From the NCBI RefSeq assembly GCF_024679245.1, contig NC_090176.1, forward strand, positions 17,973,293 to 18,037,292: 64,000 bases of DNA, read 5' to 3'. The number at the start of each line of letters is the position of its first letter. Position 1 is the first letter of the stretch. The notes below the pieces were generated by a model. That model worked only from the letters and a program-made list of their open reading frames with translations, had not been told where the DNA came from and ran no database searches. Positions 1 through 11,220 of the stretch are shown here, piece after piece. The DNA comes from Pseudorasbora parva (Eukaryota; Chordata; Actinopteri; Cypriniformes; Gobionidae). The position numbers and the translations under genes were made by a program.

Positions 1-612
1 TTACAAAGTTCTCAATCTTTTGGTTTGCATGTAGGGACCTTCATTATGCTACTGTGTTAGTGTGAGGCTATTTTGAGCCTTGTTAGCGGTATTAACTAGC
101 GATTTAATTTCACTTACTCTGCCCCATAGGCAAGCATTATAAACTAATCTGTTTTTAGAGATAAAACTCTTTACATTCGATTTCCATGAAAACGCATCCC
201 AGAGAACGATCTACTCGGTAACCATCTGTTAACTACCCCTAGGTTCATTTCTCACTGGAGTTGTCCTTTAAAAACAAGAATTTAAATGTTTAAGCTTGCA
301 AAATTCCTTAAAAACAAGAATTTAAATGCTTAAGCTGTTTAAACATGGGTGGATTCTGACTGGCTGTCGATGTTTTTATCGTTCATCAGCTGGAAAAGGT
401 TTTTCCTGTGTTGTTATCATTATAGTTGTGGTGTGGACTTTCCTATTCTCATGAAATTAGACTGATTATTAAAACATTATAGTTATCGTTATATTTATCT
501 TTGGTGTTAATGGGCCTAGAGTCAACATCTCATAGTCAACCTGAATAGGAGCTTTAGAGAGTAAGTTTAATGCATTAAATAAATGCGACTACATAATATG
601 TATGTGGTTTAC
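1..612. other. cfap91 intron sequence (left edge)
   Basis: This AT-rich stretch follows the splice donor at 612 of the cfap91 exon 613-797, so it is intron of that minus-strand gene. I see no further exon in it. Two nearly identical segments occur close together, sharing the phrase aaaaacaagaatttaaatg at about 271 and 311, a short local duplication. Confidence 0.7.
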
Positions 613-797
613 CCCATTTGAGTGTGGCCAGTGTTAGCAGCTCAGGGGAGACTGTCCCAGGACGGACCACATGGTCTGGAGTGTAGGGGTCTGTCTGTGT
701 CTCACTCTCCCGATAGTCAGTCTGAACTCCCACGCTCCGCTGGAACGGAGTGAGGGGGCGTTTATCGTCTCCATTAGGAGCAGAAAGCAGGTCAGAT
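613..797 (-). CDS. cfap91: cfap91 coding exon (QTD-motif exon)
   Basis: This 185-nt exon of the ciliary protein CFAP91 (MAATS1/AAT1) is seen on the minus strand between a strong acceptor (ttttttttacag, exon from 797) and a donor (gtaaac, exon to 613). It enters in phase 2 and leaves in phase 1. The peptide holds the family's diagnostic pieces: SVGVQTDYRESETQTDPYTP, then PELLTLATLKW. CFAP91 is a structural protein of the axonemal calmodulin- and spoke-associated complex at the base of radial spokes and is needed for ciliary motility (family knowledge). The next exon lies left of the window. A plus-strand ORF here that starts with a signal-like peptide is only its antisense shadow. Confidence 0.92.
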
Positions 798-878
798 CTG
801 TAAAAAAAATAGTGCAGACTCAGAAGAAAGTCAAGTATTTGATAGATTTATTAACAGATCAAAGCTGAAATGACTTAC

Positions 879-935
879 TTTGACAAAGCAAATACAACAT
901 CAGGAGGAATCTGCTGAGCAAAAGGAATAAGAGGA
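879..935 (-). CDS. cfap91: cfap91 coding exon, 57 nt
   Basis: A small minus-strand exon between acceptor tctttctctcag (exon from 935) and donor gtaagt (exon to 879), phase 2 to phase 2. With the split codons it reads RPLIPFAQQIPPDVVFALSK, matching the conserved CFAP91 segment that precedes the QTD motif. It is too short to appear as an independent ORF. The exact phase agreement with exons 1084-1134 and 613-797 is the main support. Confidence 0.9.
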
Positions 936-1083
936 CTGAGAGAAAGACAATGGGAGAAAAAAGCAGAAAGACGGTGAAAGAGAAAATCTTTATTTATATG
1001 CTTTAATTGTTCAAAGAATTCTATCTGAATAAAACTGTTTAACTGGTGTCGCTCACACTCACTTTTCTGTGTGTGTGTCTTAC

Positions 1084-1134
1084 CGTTTGAAAAACTTCCA
1101 GCGGTCCACTCCTGTCACATCAGCAGGGTTCACT
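1084..1134 (-). CDS. cfap91: cfap91 coding exon, 51 nt
   Basis: A micro-exon on the minus strand: acceptor ...ttcatttcgatag, donor gtaag; phase 2 to phase 2. It reads VNPADVTGVDRWKFFK followed by a split Arg codon, corresponding to the CFAP91 segment ...DPEVTGKNRYKYFER in mammals. The acceptor has a weak polypyrimidine tract, but frame and homology leave little doubt. Confidence 0.88.
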
Positions 1135-1669
1135 CTATCGAAATGAACCCCAGACACAACCCTTACACAGACACATAAATACAAAGATTATTAATTCAGC
1201 ATACACCACCATTCAAAATTTTGGGGTCAGTAAGATTTTTTTATTTTATTTTGTAATAAATTTAAGGTAACCTATTATGCCCTTTTTAAAGTTTTCAAGC
1301 TTGACTTTTAAAAAAACTGCAAAAACAAAACAAACAAAATACATTATTTTTCACAAAATTTACATTGTTGCAGCACCTCTCTTCCAGTCTGTCCGTAACG
1401 CAGTTACACAGCACAGTAACACAGACCAGCAGTTTGCAGTGTGCTCTGATTGGCAGGCTGGATCAGTGTATTGTGATTTGTCAACCATTTATTTTTCAAA
1501 AATGTCACACCTCTTACCATAACCAAAAGTTTCAACTAATGCAACTCAACCAAGTCTTGTCACTTCTCTTTATGCATATTGCTTTGGGTGAGAATTATTT
1601 AAATTAGGAATATTGTGAAATAATTGCAGAATATAGTTGTAGAAAAGAAACTCAAGACCACTTTAGCTT
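1135..1669. other. cfap91 intron, no feature seen
   Basis: AT-rich intronic sequence between the 51-nt exon and the retroelement remnant. The short ORFs here have no family resemblance. The phrase cattcaaaattttggggtcagtaag near 1209 is part of a common cyprinid short repeat. Confidence 0.5.
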
Positions 1670-1770
1670 TGCCAAGTCTTTTGTTTATTTTGTTTTTGGT
1701 TCATGGATAGTTTACACATCTTGTTTAATAAAACTGCTTTTGGGTTTTCACTACAACTCGCCTCAGTGGA
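1670..1770 (+). repeat. LTR 3' end remnant
   Basis: The segment from gccaagtcttttgtttattt through an AATAAA-containing stretch to ctcgcctcagtgg closely parallels the last 70 bp of the putative solo LTR at 63491-63906 (caagtcttttgtttatg..., aataaactgc, ctcgccttcagtgg). It lies just upstream of a gag fragment, as the end of a 5' LTR remnant would. Confidence 0.55.
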
Positions 1771-1943
1771 AATTTATGACAGAAAGACCTAGACCTACAA
1801 TGAACCCAGCAGTTTGCTTAATTCGCCTTAGTCAAGGAAACCGAATCATTGAGGACTATGTTACTGAGTTTCTTGAACTTCTCAACCTTGTAGATTTTAA
1901 TGCTATGTTCCTGAAGGATATTTTCTGTGGAGGATTAAATTAA
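1771..1943 (+). pseudogene. Retrotransposon gag fragment
   Basis: A reading frame (open from about 1740) contains RPRPTMNPAVCLIRLSQGNR followed by IIEDYVTEFLELLNLVDFNA. This is the capsid-helix pattern (L-x-Q-G-x-x-x-x-E-D-Y-x-x-x-F) of Ty3/gypsy-like Gag proteins common in cyprinid genomes. It starts with no clear start codon of its own and stops after about 67 codons, so it is a truncated remnant. The minisatellite downstream continues the same element. Confidence 0.6.
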
Positions 1944-2159
1944 CCCATTTGTTCACAGCCTCCTGGGAGACAAAAAAAAATCCACTTGTCCCTGTAGGAA
2001 TACATAGACTTTGCCTTGTTGTTATGTGGCTCATCATTTACTGTGGGTTTTGCGGACGAGGAGCCATGATCCCACAGAACCCTCTAAGCCTGTGTCTCTT
2101 CACATCATGGCTGCCAAGCCTGAGCCTCTTCATGTCATGGCCACCATGGCAGATTCTCC

Positions 2160-4520
2160 AGCCAACATGACGCCATGCCTGAATCTTCGGGTAACATGGC
2201 CGCCACACCTGAGTCTTCAGCCAACACAGCTGCCACACCTGAGTCTTCAGCCAACACAGCCGCCACTCCTGAGTCTTCAGCCCACATAGCCGCCACACCT
2301 GAGTCTTCAGCCCACACAGCCACCACTCCTGAGTCTTTAGCCCACACAGCCACCACTCCTGAGTCTTCAGCCCACATAGCCGCCACACCTGAGTCTTCAG
2401 CCCACACAGCCACCACTCCTGAGTCTTTAGCCCACACAGCCGCCACTCCTGAGTCTTCAGCCAACGCAGCCACCACTCCTGAGTCTTCAGCCCACACAGC
2501 CACCACTCCTGAGTCTTCAGCCCACATGGCCACTACACCTGAGTCTTCAGCCCACACAGCCGCCACTCCTGAGTCTTCAGCCCACATAGCCACCACTCCT
2601 GAGTCTTCAGCCCACATAGCCGCCACACCTGAGTCTTCAGCCCACACAGCCGCCACTCCTGAGTCTTCAGCCCACACAGCCGCCACTGCTAAGTCTTCAG
2701 CCCACACAGCCACCACTCCTGAGTCTTCAGCCCACACAGCCGCCACTCCTGAGTCTTCAGCCCACACAGCCGCCACTCCTGAGTCTTCAGCCCACACAGC
2801 CGCCACTCCTGAGTCTTCAGCCCACACAGCCACTACTCCTGAGTCTTCAGCCCACAAGGCCACTACACCTGAGTCTTCAGCCCACACAGCCGCCACTCCT
2901 GAGTCTTCAGCCCACACAGCCACCACTCCTGAGTCTTCAGCTTACATGGCCACTACACCTAAGTCTTCAGCCCACACAGCCGCCACTCCTGAGTCTTCAA
3001 CCCACACAGCCGCCACTCCTGAGTCTTCAGCCCACACAGCCGCCACACCTGAGTCTTCAGCCCACACAGCCGTCACTCCTGAGTCTTCAGCCCACACAGC
3101 CGCCACACCTGAGTCTTCAGCCCACACAGCCACCACTCCTGAGTCTTCAGCCCACATGGCCACTACACCTGAATTTTCGGCCAACACAGCCGCCACTCAT
3201 GAGCATTCAGCCCACATGGCTGCCACTCCTGAGTCTTCAGCCAACACAGCCGCCACTCCTGAGCATTCAGCCAACACAGCCGCCACTCCTGAGCATTCAG
3301 CCCACACAGCCGCCACTCCTGAGCATTCAGCCCACACGGCCACCATTCCTGAGCATTCAGCCCACACAGCCACCACTGCTGAGTCTAGCCCACACAGCCA
3401 CCACTGCTGAGCATTCAGCCCACACAGCCGCCACTGCTGAGTCTTTAGCCCACACAGCCGCCACTCCTGAGTCTTCAGTCAACACAGCCGCCACTCCTGA
3501 GTCTTCAGCCCACACAGCCACCACTGCTGAGTCTTCAGCCCACACAGCCGCCACTCCTGAGTCTTCAGCCCACACAGCCGCCACTGCTGAGTCTTCAGCC
3601 CACACAGCCGCCACTCCTGAGTCTTCAGCCAACACAGCCGCCACTCCTGAGTCTTCAGCCCACACAGCCACCACTGCTGAGTCTTCAGCCCACACAGCCA
3701 CCACTCCTGAGCATTCAGCCCACACAGCCACCACTGCTGAGTCTTCAGCCCACACAGCCACCACTCCTGAGTCTTCGGCCCACACAGCCACCACTGCTGA
3801 GTCTTTAGCCCACACAGCCACCACTCCTGAGTCTTCGGCCCACACAGCCACCACTCCTGAGTCTTCAGCCCACACAGCCACCACTCCTGAGTCTTCAGCC
3901 CACACAGCCGCCACTCCTGAGTCTTCAGCCCACACAGCCGCCACTCCTGAGCATTCAGCCCACACAGCCGCCACTCCTGAGTCTTCAGCCCACACAGCCA
4001 CCACTGCTGAGTCTTCAGCCCACACAGCCACCACTCCTGAGTCTTCGGCCCACACAACCACAACTGCTGAGTCTTCAGCCCACACAGCCACCACTCCTGA
4101 GTCTTCGGCCCACACAGCCACCACTGCTGAGTCTTCAGCCCACACAGCCACCACTGCTGAGTCTTCAGCCCACACAGCCACCACTCCTGAGTCTTTAGCC
4201 CACACAGCCACCACTGCTGAGTCTTCAGCCCACACAGCCGCCACTCCTGAGTCTTCAGACCACACAGCCGCCACTCCTGAGCATTCAGCCACCACTGCTG
4301 AGTCTTTAGCCCACACAGCCACCACTGCTGAGTCTTCAGCCCACACAGCCACCACTGCTGAGTCTTTAGCCCACACAGCCACCACTGCTGAGTCTTCAGC
4401 CCACACAGCCACCACTGCTGAGTCTTCAGCCCATACAGCCGCCACTGCTGAGTCTTTAGCCCACACAGCCACCACTGCTGAGTCTTCAGCCCACACAGCC
4501 ACCACTGCTGAGTCTTCACC
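2160..4520 (+). repeat. 30-bp coding-type minisatellite, ~78 units
   Basis: Head-to-tail array of a 30-bp unit (cccacacagccaccactcct then gagtcttcag) encoding PESSAHTA(A/T)T. Units are almost all exactly 30 bp; a 2-nt deletion near 3386 shifts the frame. Five or more overlapping ORFs on both strands are open only because the unit lacks stops in those frames. Early units mostly have actcctgag; from about 3480 they alternate with actgctgag, and the last ~10 units are nearly all actgctgag. It probably grew from a Pro/Glu/Ser-rich part of the adjacent gag remnant. The whole block sits in an intron of cfap91. Confidence 0.95.
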
Positions 4521-4539
4521 ACCCCATTGCAGTTGTATT

Positions 4540-5382
4540 TGAAATATTTTTACTAATCGTCTTTTAATGAATGTCTTTTCATTTTTACTTTCTGAGTATG
4601 AATTATCATATACAGTAAAAGACAGAAGTACCATATTCTTTCTTGTATGATTGTCTCTTCAGACCTTCTGCACATGAGCTTCTTTTGACCTCCTAACTGA
4701 ACTCCTTTCCACAAATTGATCATAGATATCAACTGAAAACAATAACTAGAGTCAAAGTACTCAATATTCAAAGTGCGAATAGAGACCAATTTTTTATTCA
4801 AGCATACAGATACAGAGCTAAGAGATTGTTACAACTAGATAGCTTTCATATTATGAGAAATTTGCATGCCCCAGGGAGCCACTTTTAAACAACAGTGACG
4901 TATTGAAATCGCGTTTGCGTTCCCTTTTATTTTCAATTTCGCAATCATGTGTTACCTATATTCTGTGATTGGGGAGCGGTAGTGCTCAACGCACAGTTTA
5001 AAATAAAAGTCTGGTGCTTCTGCTGCGCAACGAATCCTCCGCCACGGTCTTTTCCACTAATATGTAACACACACACTTTTAAAACGCTGAATGCAGGCGT
5101 TTCACTAACACATAACATACACTCATGCACACGCTTGTCTTCACGTCACGTGATCAGTTGTTTAATTGTTTTTATTTCTATAAAAAGCAACACTAGAGTG
5201 GAGGTATAAACTTCACCCTCACACTCCGTCATGACTAGGTCATGAGAATATGGCGAGACAACTATTCACCTCACAATTAGAAGCATCAAAAATACATTCA
5301 TGGTCCAAAAATAATAACAAAAAATATGACTTTATTCAGCATTGTCTTCTCTTCCGTGTTCCTCAAATAAAGATTTAAACGG
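4540..5382. other. cfap91 intron, no gene seen
   Basis: Intronic sequence after the minisatellite. I see no exon with valid splice sites or protein resemblance. Confidence 0.5.
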
Positions 5383-5524
5383 CCATGAATCAGTGAATCA
5401 ATCAATGATTCGGATCGCCAATGTTACGTGATTTCAGTAGGTTGGCAGTTTGACACGCGATCCAAACTGCTGAAATCACGTGACATTGGTGATCCAAATC
5501 ATTGATCGATTCACTGATTCATGG
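5383..5524. repeat. Short palindromic element (hairpin MITE)
   Basis: Two 55-bp arms, 5383-5437 and 5470-5524, are reverse complements with only a few mismatches and are separated by a 32-bp loop. The ends read ccatgaatcagtgaatc and gattcactgattcatgg. Arms contain the E-box/USF-like core CACGTGA. This is typical of non-autonomous hairpin elements of cyprinid genomes. Confidence 0.85.
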
Positions 5525-6535
5525 CACAACCCCAAAAATCTGACGTCTTTGGTCGTTAGTTTGACATGTACACCGGCAGCCGATTAATGAGCCCTGTGAT
5601 CAAATTTGACCTCAGATGAAATTCTGGCAGTGTCAGAAGATTTGGCACACAATCCTGCAGTGTGACTTTTCCTACGATGACAGTCAAATATCTCCGTTTT
5701 TCAAGACAAACTATGACCAAAACGAGTGCTAGAGATTTCTTTGTAGCCAGCATTTCAGTCCCGCGTGTCACCGAATTGTGTCACGTTCATTGATGATATA
5801 AAACTCTGGACGAGTTTTCTTGCATGCGTCCGTTTTTAGCGTGCCTTCACTATCGTACAGTCTGACATTAATGCCAACTGAGATTCTACAGTGTGACATG
5901 GCTTACATCAAGGATCATGTTTGTACAGTCTGACAAGTGACATTCGCAAAGGATTTTTGAAAAATTGCACAGTGTGCAGGACCCATAAGTCTTTCAACTT
6001 CTCAAACTAATTCCTATGAAAGTTAAGCTTTCAAAGGCATGAACTGTGAATCTACGCCGTGGATGCGTTTACCTCAGCTCTCATCACAAGCTCACCCATG
6101 ACTGTCAATATATCTGACTCCTGCAGCGTTTTGGGATTTGAGACTCCCTCAGCGGCCAAATTTACATATTGAACAGACACGTTCAGTTTTTAATTGTAGT
6201 GTCTGTTCTGTAACTGAACTGATTTTATAAAAATGATCGCGGTCGCGGTGGGAAAGTGAAATGGATTCAGTAATCTAGTAGCGGTGGATTTGCGAGTGGC
6301 CTCGTAGAGCAGCGAAGCATTCTGGGATTTGTTGTCTTTCATCCCCATGAGACATAAATACATTTTCTGTCTTTTCTCATGCTAGAAAGCACTAAATAAA
6401 AAAAAAAACTATTTCACATTTCTACTACATTAATGACCCAGTTTAAATACAGATTTATCTTCCCAGCGCTGAAGTACTCCTTTAAACAGTAGTATATCAA
6501 TAGCGAGAAGTGCAAGAAAACAATTAAGAAAAAAT

Positions 6536-6540
<5 letters not shown>
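5525..6540. other. cfap91 intron, repetitive remnants
   Basis: No exon recognised. Several phrases of the form 'cagtgtgac / cagtctgac' recur (about 5655, 5855, 5890, 5925), suggesting an old degenerate repeat. Confidence 0.4.

Positions 6541-6578
<38 letters not shown>
6541..6578. repeat. (AT)n(AC)n microsatellite
   Basis: Fifteen AT dinucleotides followed by four AC dinucleotides. Confidence 0.97.
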
Positions 6579-6579
<1 letters not shown>

Positions 6580-6823
6580 AAAAGAAGCCACAAACAAAAA
6601 AGAATAACTACTGTAACTACAAAAAATAAACAGCCAAATCCCTTGGTACTTGGTAAAGGAAATTTGCTTTAAAAAGCAAAAAAGGTTTTCTTCAAGCAAA
6701 ATATTTTTTTTCTTATGATTTTGAGATGAAATGTGTCCTGGGCATGTTTTGTGTGTTTCACCCATCTGCTATAATATGTAGAGAGTACCATTGTCTTCAT
6801 ATGGTGTTCAGAGTGAATTTTAC

Positions 6824-6981
6824 CCTGTCAGTCGCTGCAGGGCCTGCCTCCTCTGCTCAGCGTAGCCCCGCCAACGCCGGTCAATGAACGCAGGTACAGG
6901 GTCAGTAGATTCAATGCGTAAGGTATAACGGGGGTGGTGTGGAAGATTACTAAACATGGAGTTAAACTCTGGGACCTTCCG
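6824..6981 (-). CDS. cfap91: cfap91 coding exon (RKVP exon)
   Basis: A 158-nt minus-strand exon between acceptor gttttgtttctattag and donor gtaaaa, phase 0 to phase 2. It reads RKVPEFNSMFSNLPHHPRYT, then a DPVPAFIDRRWRGY segment and ends QALQRLTG. This is the conserved N-terminal block of CFAP91 (mammalian RKVPRFKTMFSNL...DPVPPF). Read without splicing it runs into a TAA four bases after the exon end, so it could be mistaken for a final exon. The phase-2 exit joined to 1134-1084 restores the family order. Confidence 0.92.
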
Positions 6982-8018
6982 CTAATAGAAACAAAAACAT
7001 ATAAAAATTAGGACATATCATAGGCGATATCATTTGTATTTTTTCATACAACGCCTGTCATAAATTTAACTTTAACATAACTTTAATGACCTTTTTCCAC
7101 TCTTTCTTTTACCTTTAGAATGAATTTATGCTGTCAAAAAGTAGCATACGTACAGGACAAGACGTTTCTCCTGTTTATTTTTCTTTTTAATTATTCCTTT
7201 TCTCTAGGAAGGCTACTCTGAAAGTTACAGAATGTTTTGTTCAAACCTTGAATGATCAAGGTTTCTGATGCATTTAGAAGGAAGGAAATGTTATGTTTAT
7301 TTAAGATTTTCTAAATAACTAAATGATATCACAAAACAGTCACTCTCAATGACTCACTGTAACTGTAAAGCTTACCTTGTCATCTCTTTGCATTAATGTG
7401 TGTGCCATTAATATCAAATCAATTTTAATGTGTTCCCTAATCTATGCTTACATTCCTGAGGATACAATACAGAGGATGAGAAAAAGAAGCCACGGAGAAC
7501 AAGAGTCATAGAGAAACTTGTGGCCAAATTTGCCAACACAAGATCAAATTCATAATGTGATAATGACTGGCTGTACAAGACAGGAGAGTAAATAAAAAGC
7601 GTAACAAATTAGTAAATAAATGGACCTGGAATATTGATAGCTGATTTGAGAAATTGTGTGAGAAGAAAAGAGACATAAAACTAGCACAGTGTAGAAACTG
7701 GCTGACAAATGCACTCTACTGTTTAGCGGCCATTATATTTAATTATGTGACCACATAGTGCTGCGATTGACCAGTTGAGTATTCCAGAGAGACCTGTAAA
7801 TGGTCAAAATAACCACTTCAGTGTCTGCATGGTCTTACTTTTCCATTTATTTCAATAACCCAAAACAATTTAGCAGTTCAGACTTACAGCATTTTACCTC
7901 TTTGCCAACCTAACAGTGTTTTTCTCTCTTTAAACCAGAGTGAGTTTTGTTATACAAATTATCCTGTTCTATTTATCATCTGCCCATTCTGCTAATACTA
8001 TATAGAACTATAATACCA
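6982..8018. other. cfap91 intron
   Basis: Intron between the exons at 6824-6981 and 11221-11297. One exon-like 66-nt stretch (7376-7441) was considered and rejected. No other feature seen. Confidence 0.5.

Positions 8019-8060
<42 letters not shown>
8019..8060. repeat. (GT)n(AT)n microsatellite
   Basis: GT run followed by AT run, directly abutting the left end of the Tc1-like element; the AT run supplies the TA target. Confidence 0.95.
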
Positions 8061-8061
<1 letters not shown>

Positions 8062-9530
8062 CAGTGCCTTGCAAAAGTGGGACACAATCATGAAGTGGAA
8101 TGAAATTTATTGGATATTTGAAACTTTTTTAACAAATCAAAAACTGAAAAATTGGGTGTGCAAAATTATTCAGCCCCCTTAAGTTAATACTTTGTAGCGC
8201 CACCTTTTGCTGCGATTACAGCTGTAAGTCGCTTTGGGGTATGTCTCTATCAGTTTTGCACATCGAGAGACTGGAATTTTTGCTCATTCCTTGCAGAACA
8301 GCTCGAGCTCAATGAGGTTAGATGGAGAGCGTTTGTGAACAGCAGTTTTCAGTTCTTTCCACAGATTCTCGATTGGATTCAGGTCTGGACTTTGACTTGG
8401 CCATTCTAACAGCTGGATATGTTTGTTTTTGAACCATTCCATTGTAGATTTTGCTTTATGTTTTGGATCATTGTCTTGTTGGAAGACAAATCTCCGTCCC
8501 AGTCTCAGGTCTTTTGCAGACTCCATCAGGGTTTCTTCCAGAATGGTCCTGTATTTGGCTCCATCCATCTTCCCATCAATTTTAACCATCTTCCCTGTCC
8601 CTGCTGAAGAAAAGCAGGCCCAAACCATGATGCTGCCACCACCATGTTTGACAGTGGGGATGGTGTGTTCAGGGTGATGAGCTCTGTTGCTTTTACGCCA
8701 AACATAACTTTTTGCATTGTTGCCAAAAAGTTCAATTTTGGTTTCATCTGACCAGAGCACCTTCTTCCACATGTTTGGTGTGTCTCCCAGGTGGCTTGTG
8801 GCAAACTTTAAACAACACTTTTTATGGATATCTTTAAGAAATGGCTTTCTTCTTGCCACTCTTTCATAAAGGCCAGATTTGTGCAGTATACGACTGATTG
8901 TTGTCCTTTGGACAGAGTCTCCCACCTCAGCTGTAGATCTCTGCAGTTCCTCCAGAGTGATCATGGGCCTCTTGGCTGCATCTCTGATCAGTCTTCTCCT
9001 TGTATGAGCTGAAAGTTTAGAGGGACGGCCAGGTCTTGGTAGATTTGCAGTGGTCTGATACTCCTTCCATTTCAATATTATCGCTTGCACAGTGCTCCTT
9101 GGGATGTTTAAAGCTTGGGAAATCTTTTTGTATCCAAATCCGGCTTTAAACTTCTTCATGATGCTCTCTGCGCTTTAAACGGTCCTCTGAGACTATCACA
9201 TTGCAGGTGCATTTATACGGAGACTTGATTACAGGTGGATTATATTTATCATCATTAGTCATTTAGGTCACCATTGGATCATTGAGAGATCCTCACTGAA
9301 CTTCTGGGGAGAGTTTGCTGCACTGAAAGTAAACGGGCCGAATAAGTTTGCACGCCCAATTTTTCAGTTTTTGATTTGTTAAAAAAGTTTGAAATATCCA
9401 ATAAATTTCCACTTCATGATTGTGTCCCACTTGCTGTTTATTCTTCACAAAAAATTACAGTTTTATATCTTTATGTTTGAAGCCTGAAATGTGGAAAAAG
9501 GTCGCAAAGTTCAAGGGGGCCGAATACTTA
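8062..9530 (-). mobile_element. Tc1-like DNA transposon
   Basis: The left end starts cagtgccttgcaaaagt next to TA. The right end stops at ccgaatactta, short of the matching terminus, so the right tip is lost. Long internal inverted repeats are visible: gggacacaatcatgaagtgg at 8079 and its complement near 9428. The outer left inverted repeat has lost about 100 bp, probably by a deletion between two 'aagt' sites. The element lies in the intron between two cfap91 exons and holds a damaged transposase gene. Confidence 0.93.
8168..9159 (-). pseudogene. Tc1 transposase, C-terminus broken
   Basis: The minus-strand frame from ATG at 9159 runs 291 codons with an N-terminal helix-turn-helix (KKISQALNIPRSTVQ), GRPSKLS linker, and the DD34E catalytic signature: SDETK, QQDNDPKH and NPIENLW. 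At 8286 a TGA replaces the usual Trp codon (C-K-E-stop), and about 40 codons later an extra A shifts the frame. The family's normal C-terminal end (AAKGGATKY) is still readable to about 8172 in the shifted frame. It is a relic, though the catalytic core is untouched. Confidence 0.9.
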
Positions 9531-9790
9531 CTATATAATACAATAATAATAATAATTTGTTGTGCTTAAAAGAAGTTAACTTATTTTAATGTGTGAGTAA
9601 AGTACATGTACAACTTGATTATAGTTTTAACTATATAGTGTACTTTTCAATATTACAAATGTACAACATTTTAATATATTAAATGTACTAAATTGCATTT
9701 TAATCATTACAAATGTATATAATATAATACAAGATATTCAAGTCCCAATAGAACTGGCACTACATTTTTATTTTATTTTATTTAATTTAT
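9531..9790. other. AT-rich intron, no feature seen
   Basis: Low-complexity AT-rich sequence with tta/ata runs; nothing coding. Confidence 0.5.
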
Positions 9791-9792
9791 TT

Positions 9793-10030
9793 TATAAACT
9801 CGCAATTGTGTGATATAAAGTCAGAATTCTGAGATATAAACTCGCAATTGTTTGATATAAAGTCACAATTCTGACTTTTTTTCTCACAATTGCAAGTTTA
9901 TATCTCAGAATTCTATTTTTATAACTCACAATTTTATAACTCACAATTTATCTCAGAATTCTGACTTTATTTCTCACAATTGCAAGTTAAAAAGTCAGAA
10001 TTCTGAGATAAAAAGTCGTAATTACTCTTT
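9793..10030. repeat. Alternating palindromic repeat (gcaattgtgag / agaattctgag)
   Basis: The words gcaattgt and cagaattctgag recur on both strands (for example 9801, 9828, 9845, 9889, 9906, 9953, 9979, 10000), producing nested palindromes of roughly 40-50-bp units. It is a recognised style of simple repeat in cyprinid genomes. Confidence 0.75.
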
Positions 10031-10227
10031 TTATTTTTTCATTTAGTGGCGGGGCTTCTATAGTTAATGCCGTCTTCCCGTGCTATCGGAAATTTGATAA
10101 TTTCCACTTCTGAAGTGCCGATTACGAGCTCATCGCATTCAAATTTTGAAATGGGAGGGCGTTCATGTGCAATTTTTCACGTTGGAAACTCGTATTTACG
10201 ATAATTCCAAAAGTGAAGGCAGCTTTA

Positions 10228-10818
10228 TATTAAAAATGTCCTGGCTCTTCCAAGCTTTAAAATGGCAGTGACTGTCGGGTCATTTTTGAAGTCCATAAAA
10301 GTGCATCTATCCAGCAAAAAACTGCTCCACACGGCTCATGGGGGTTAATAAAGGCCTTCTGAAGCGAAGTGGTAGCCTACATTTTTTGTAAGGAAAATAT
10401 CCATATTTAAACCTTTATAAAGAAAATGATCTAGCTTCCGGCGAATCGCCTTCCGTAGCCTATTCAATTTACTGGAAAAGTGTAGCGACCGCACCTCTCG
10501 CAGTTCAAAAGGCTGCTACATCTGACATTGCACACACCGGTTACACTCGTCTTGAACTGCGAGAGGTTTTTCGTAAGTTGACCTTTATTAACCCCCTGAG
10601 CCCTGTGAAACAGTTTTATTATGGACAGATGCACTTTTATGGACATTAACATTAAAAATGACAGTCACTGCCATTATAAAGCTTGGATTAGCCAGGACAT
10701 TTTTAACATAACTCTGATTGTATTCGTCTGAAAAAGAATGTCATATAAACCCAGGATGGCTTGAGGGTGTGTAAATCATGGGCTAATTTTCATTTTTGGG
10801 TGAACTAACCTATTAAAA
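10228..10818. repeat. MITE with long inverted arms
   Basis: Sequence at about 10230-10350 (aatgtcctggctcttccaagct, ccataaaagtgcatc, ggttaataaaggcc) recurs inverted at about 10578-10715. An inner inverted pair, cctctcgcagttcaa at 10494 and ttgaactgcgagagg near 10552, lies between them. No coding capacity. Confidence 0.75.
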
Positions 10819-11220
10819 GTAAGGTATTGGGTTATAGCTGTTAAAATGCCTTTCGCTTCTTTCTTTCTTTTTGTTTTTCTCTCTCGTGTATTTTTTTTAC
10901 CCCTGACATGTGTGGTTACTCTTCTATGTACAACGTGTCTTGTTCTTATTAAATTAAAATCCTTTTTTTTTTTTTTAAACGACTGCAGTTCAAGGGTCAG
11001 TTCAAGGATTCATTACATGAATCTGCAACACCTGAAACATTATTAGAGAGCGGTCACCCGTTTTGTGCTAGAGTAGTGTATGTAACTTAGTAAGTGCTGT
11101 GGGAGAAATACAATTACAAGCCCCGCTGTGCCCCATCGTCCTGGGTAACATTTGTTTCTCTAAACAGATTATTTAGAGTTAACAGTTACATTTTTCGCCA
11201 GCACTCTCATCTTATCTTAC

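Noticed and set aside
671..868. Plus-strand ORF with a signal-peptide-like start and a donor-like site
   Set aside because: It is the antisense of the cfap91 exon 613-797, whose frame, splice sites and homology are much stronger.
2160..4520. Regular repeats as a CRISPR array
   Set aside because: No spacers between units, and the genome is clearly eukaryotic; it is a minisatellite.
2135..4634. Several long repetitive ORFs on both strands, mucin-like
   Set aside because: They are a by-product of a 30-bp tandem repeat lacking stops; frames are offset by a 2-nt deletion and no promoter or splice context is seen.
6820..6822. TAA as the end of a terminal exon
   Set aside because: A gtaaaa donor two bases earlier and the phase-matched conserved exon at 1134 show that the frame continues by splicing.
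7376..7441. A 66-nt minus-strand exon candidate with a good donor, in phase between two cfap91 exons
   Set aside because: The CFAP91 family runs directly from the ...DRM segment to RKVP, the acceptor is poor, and including it would insert 22 residues with no counterpart.
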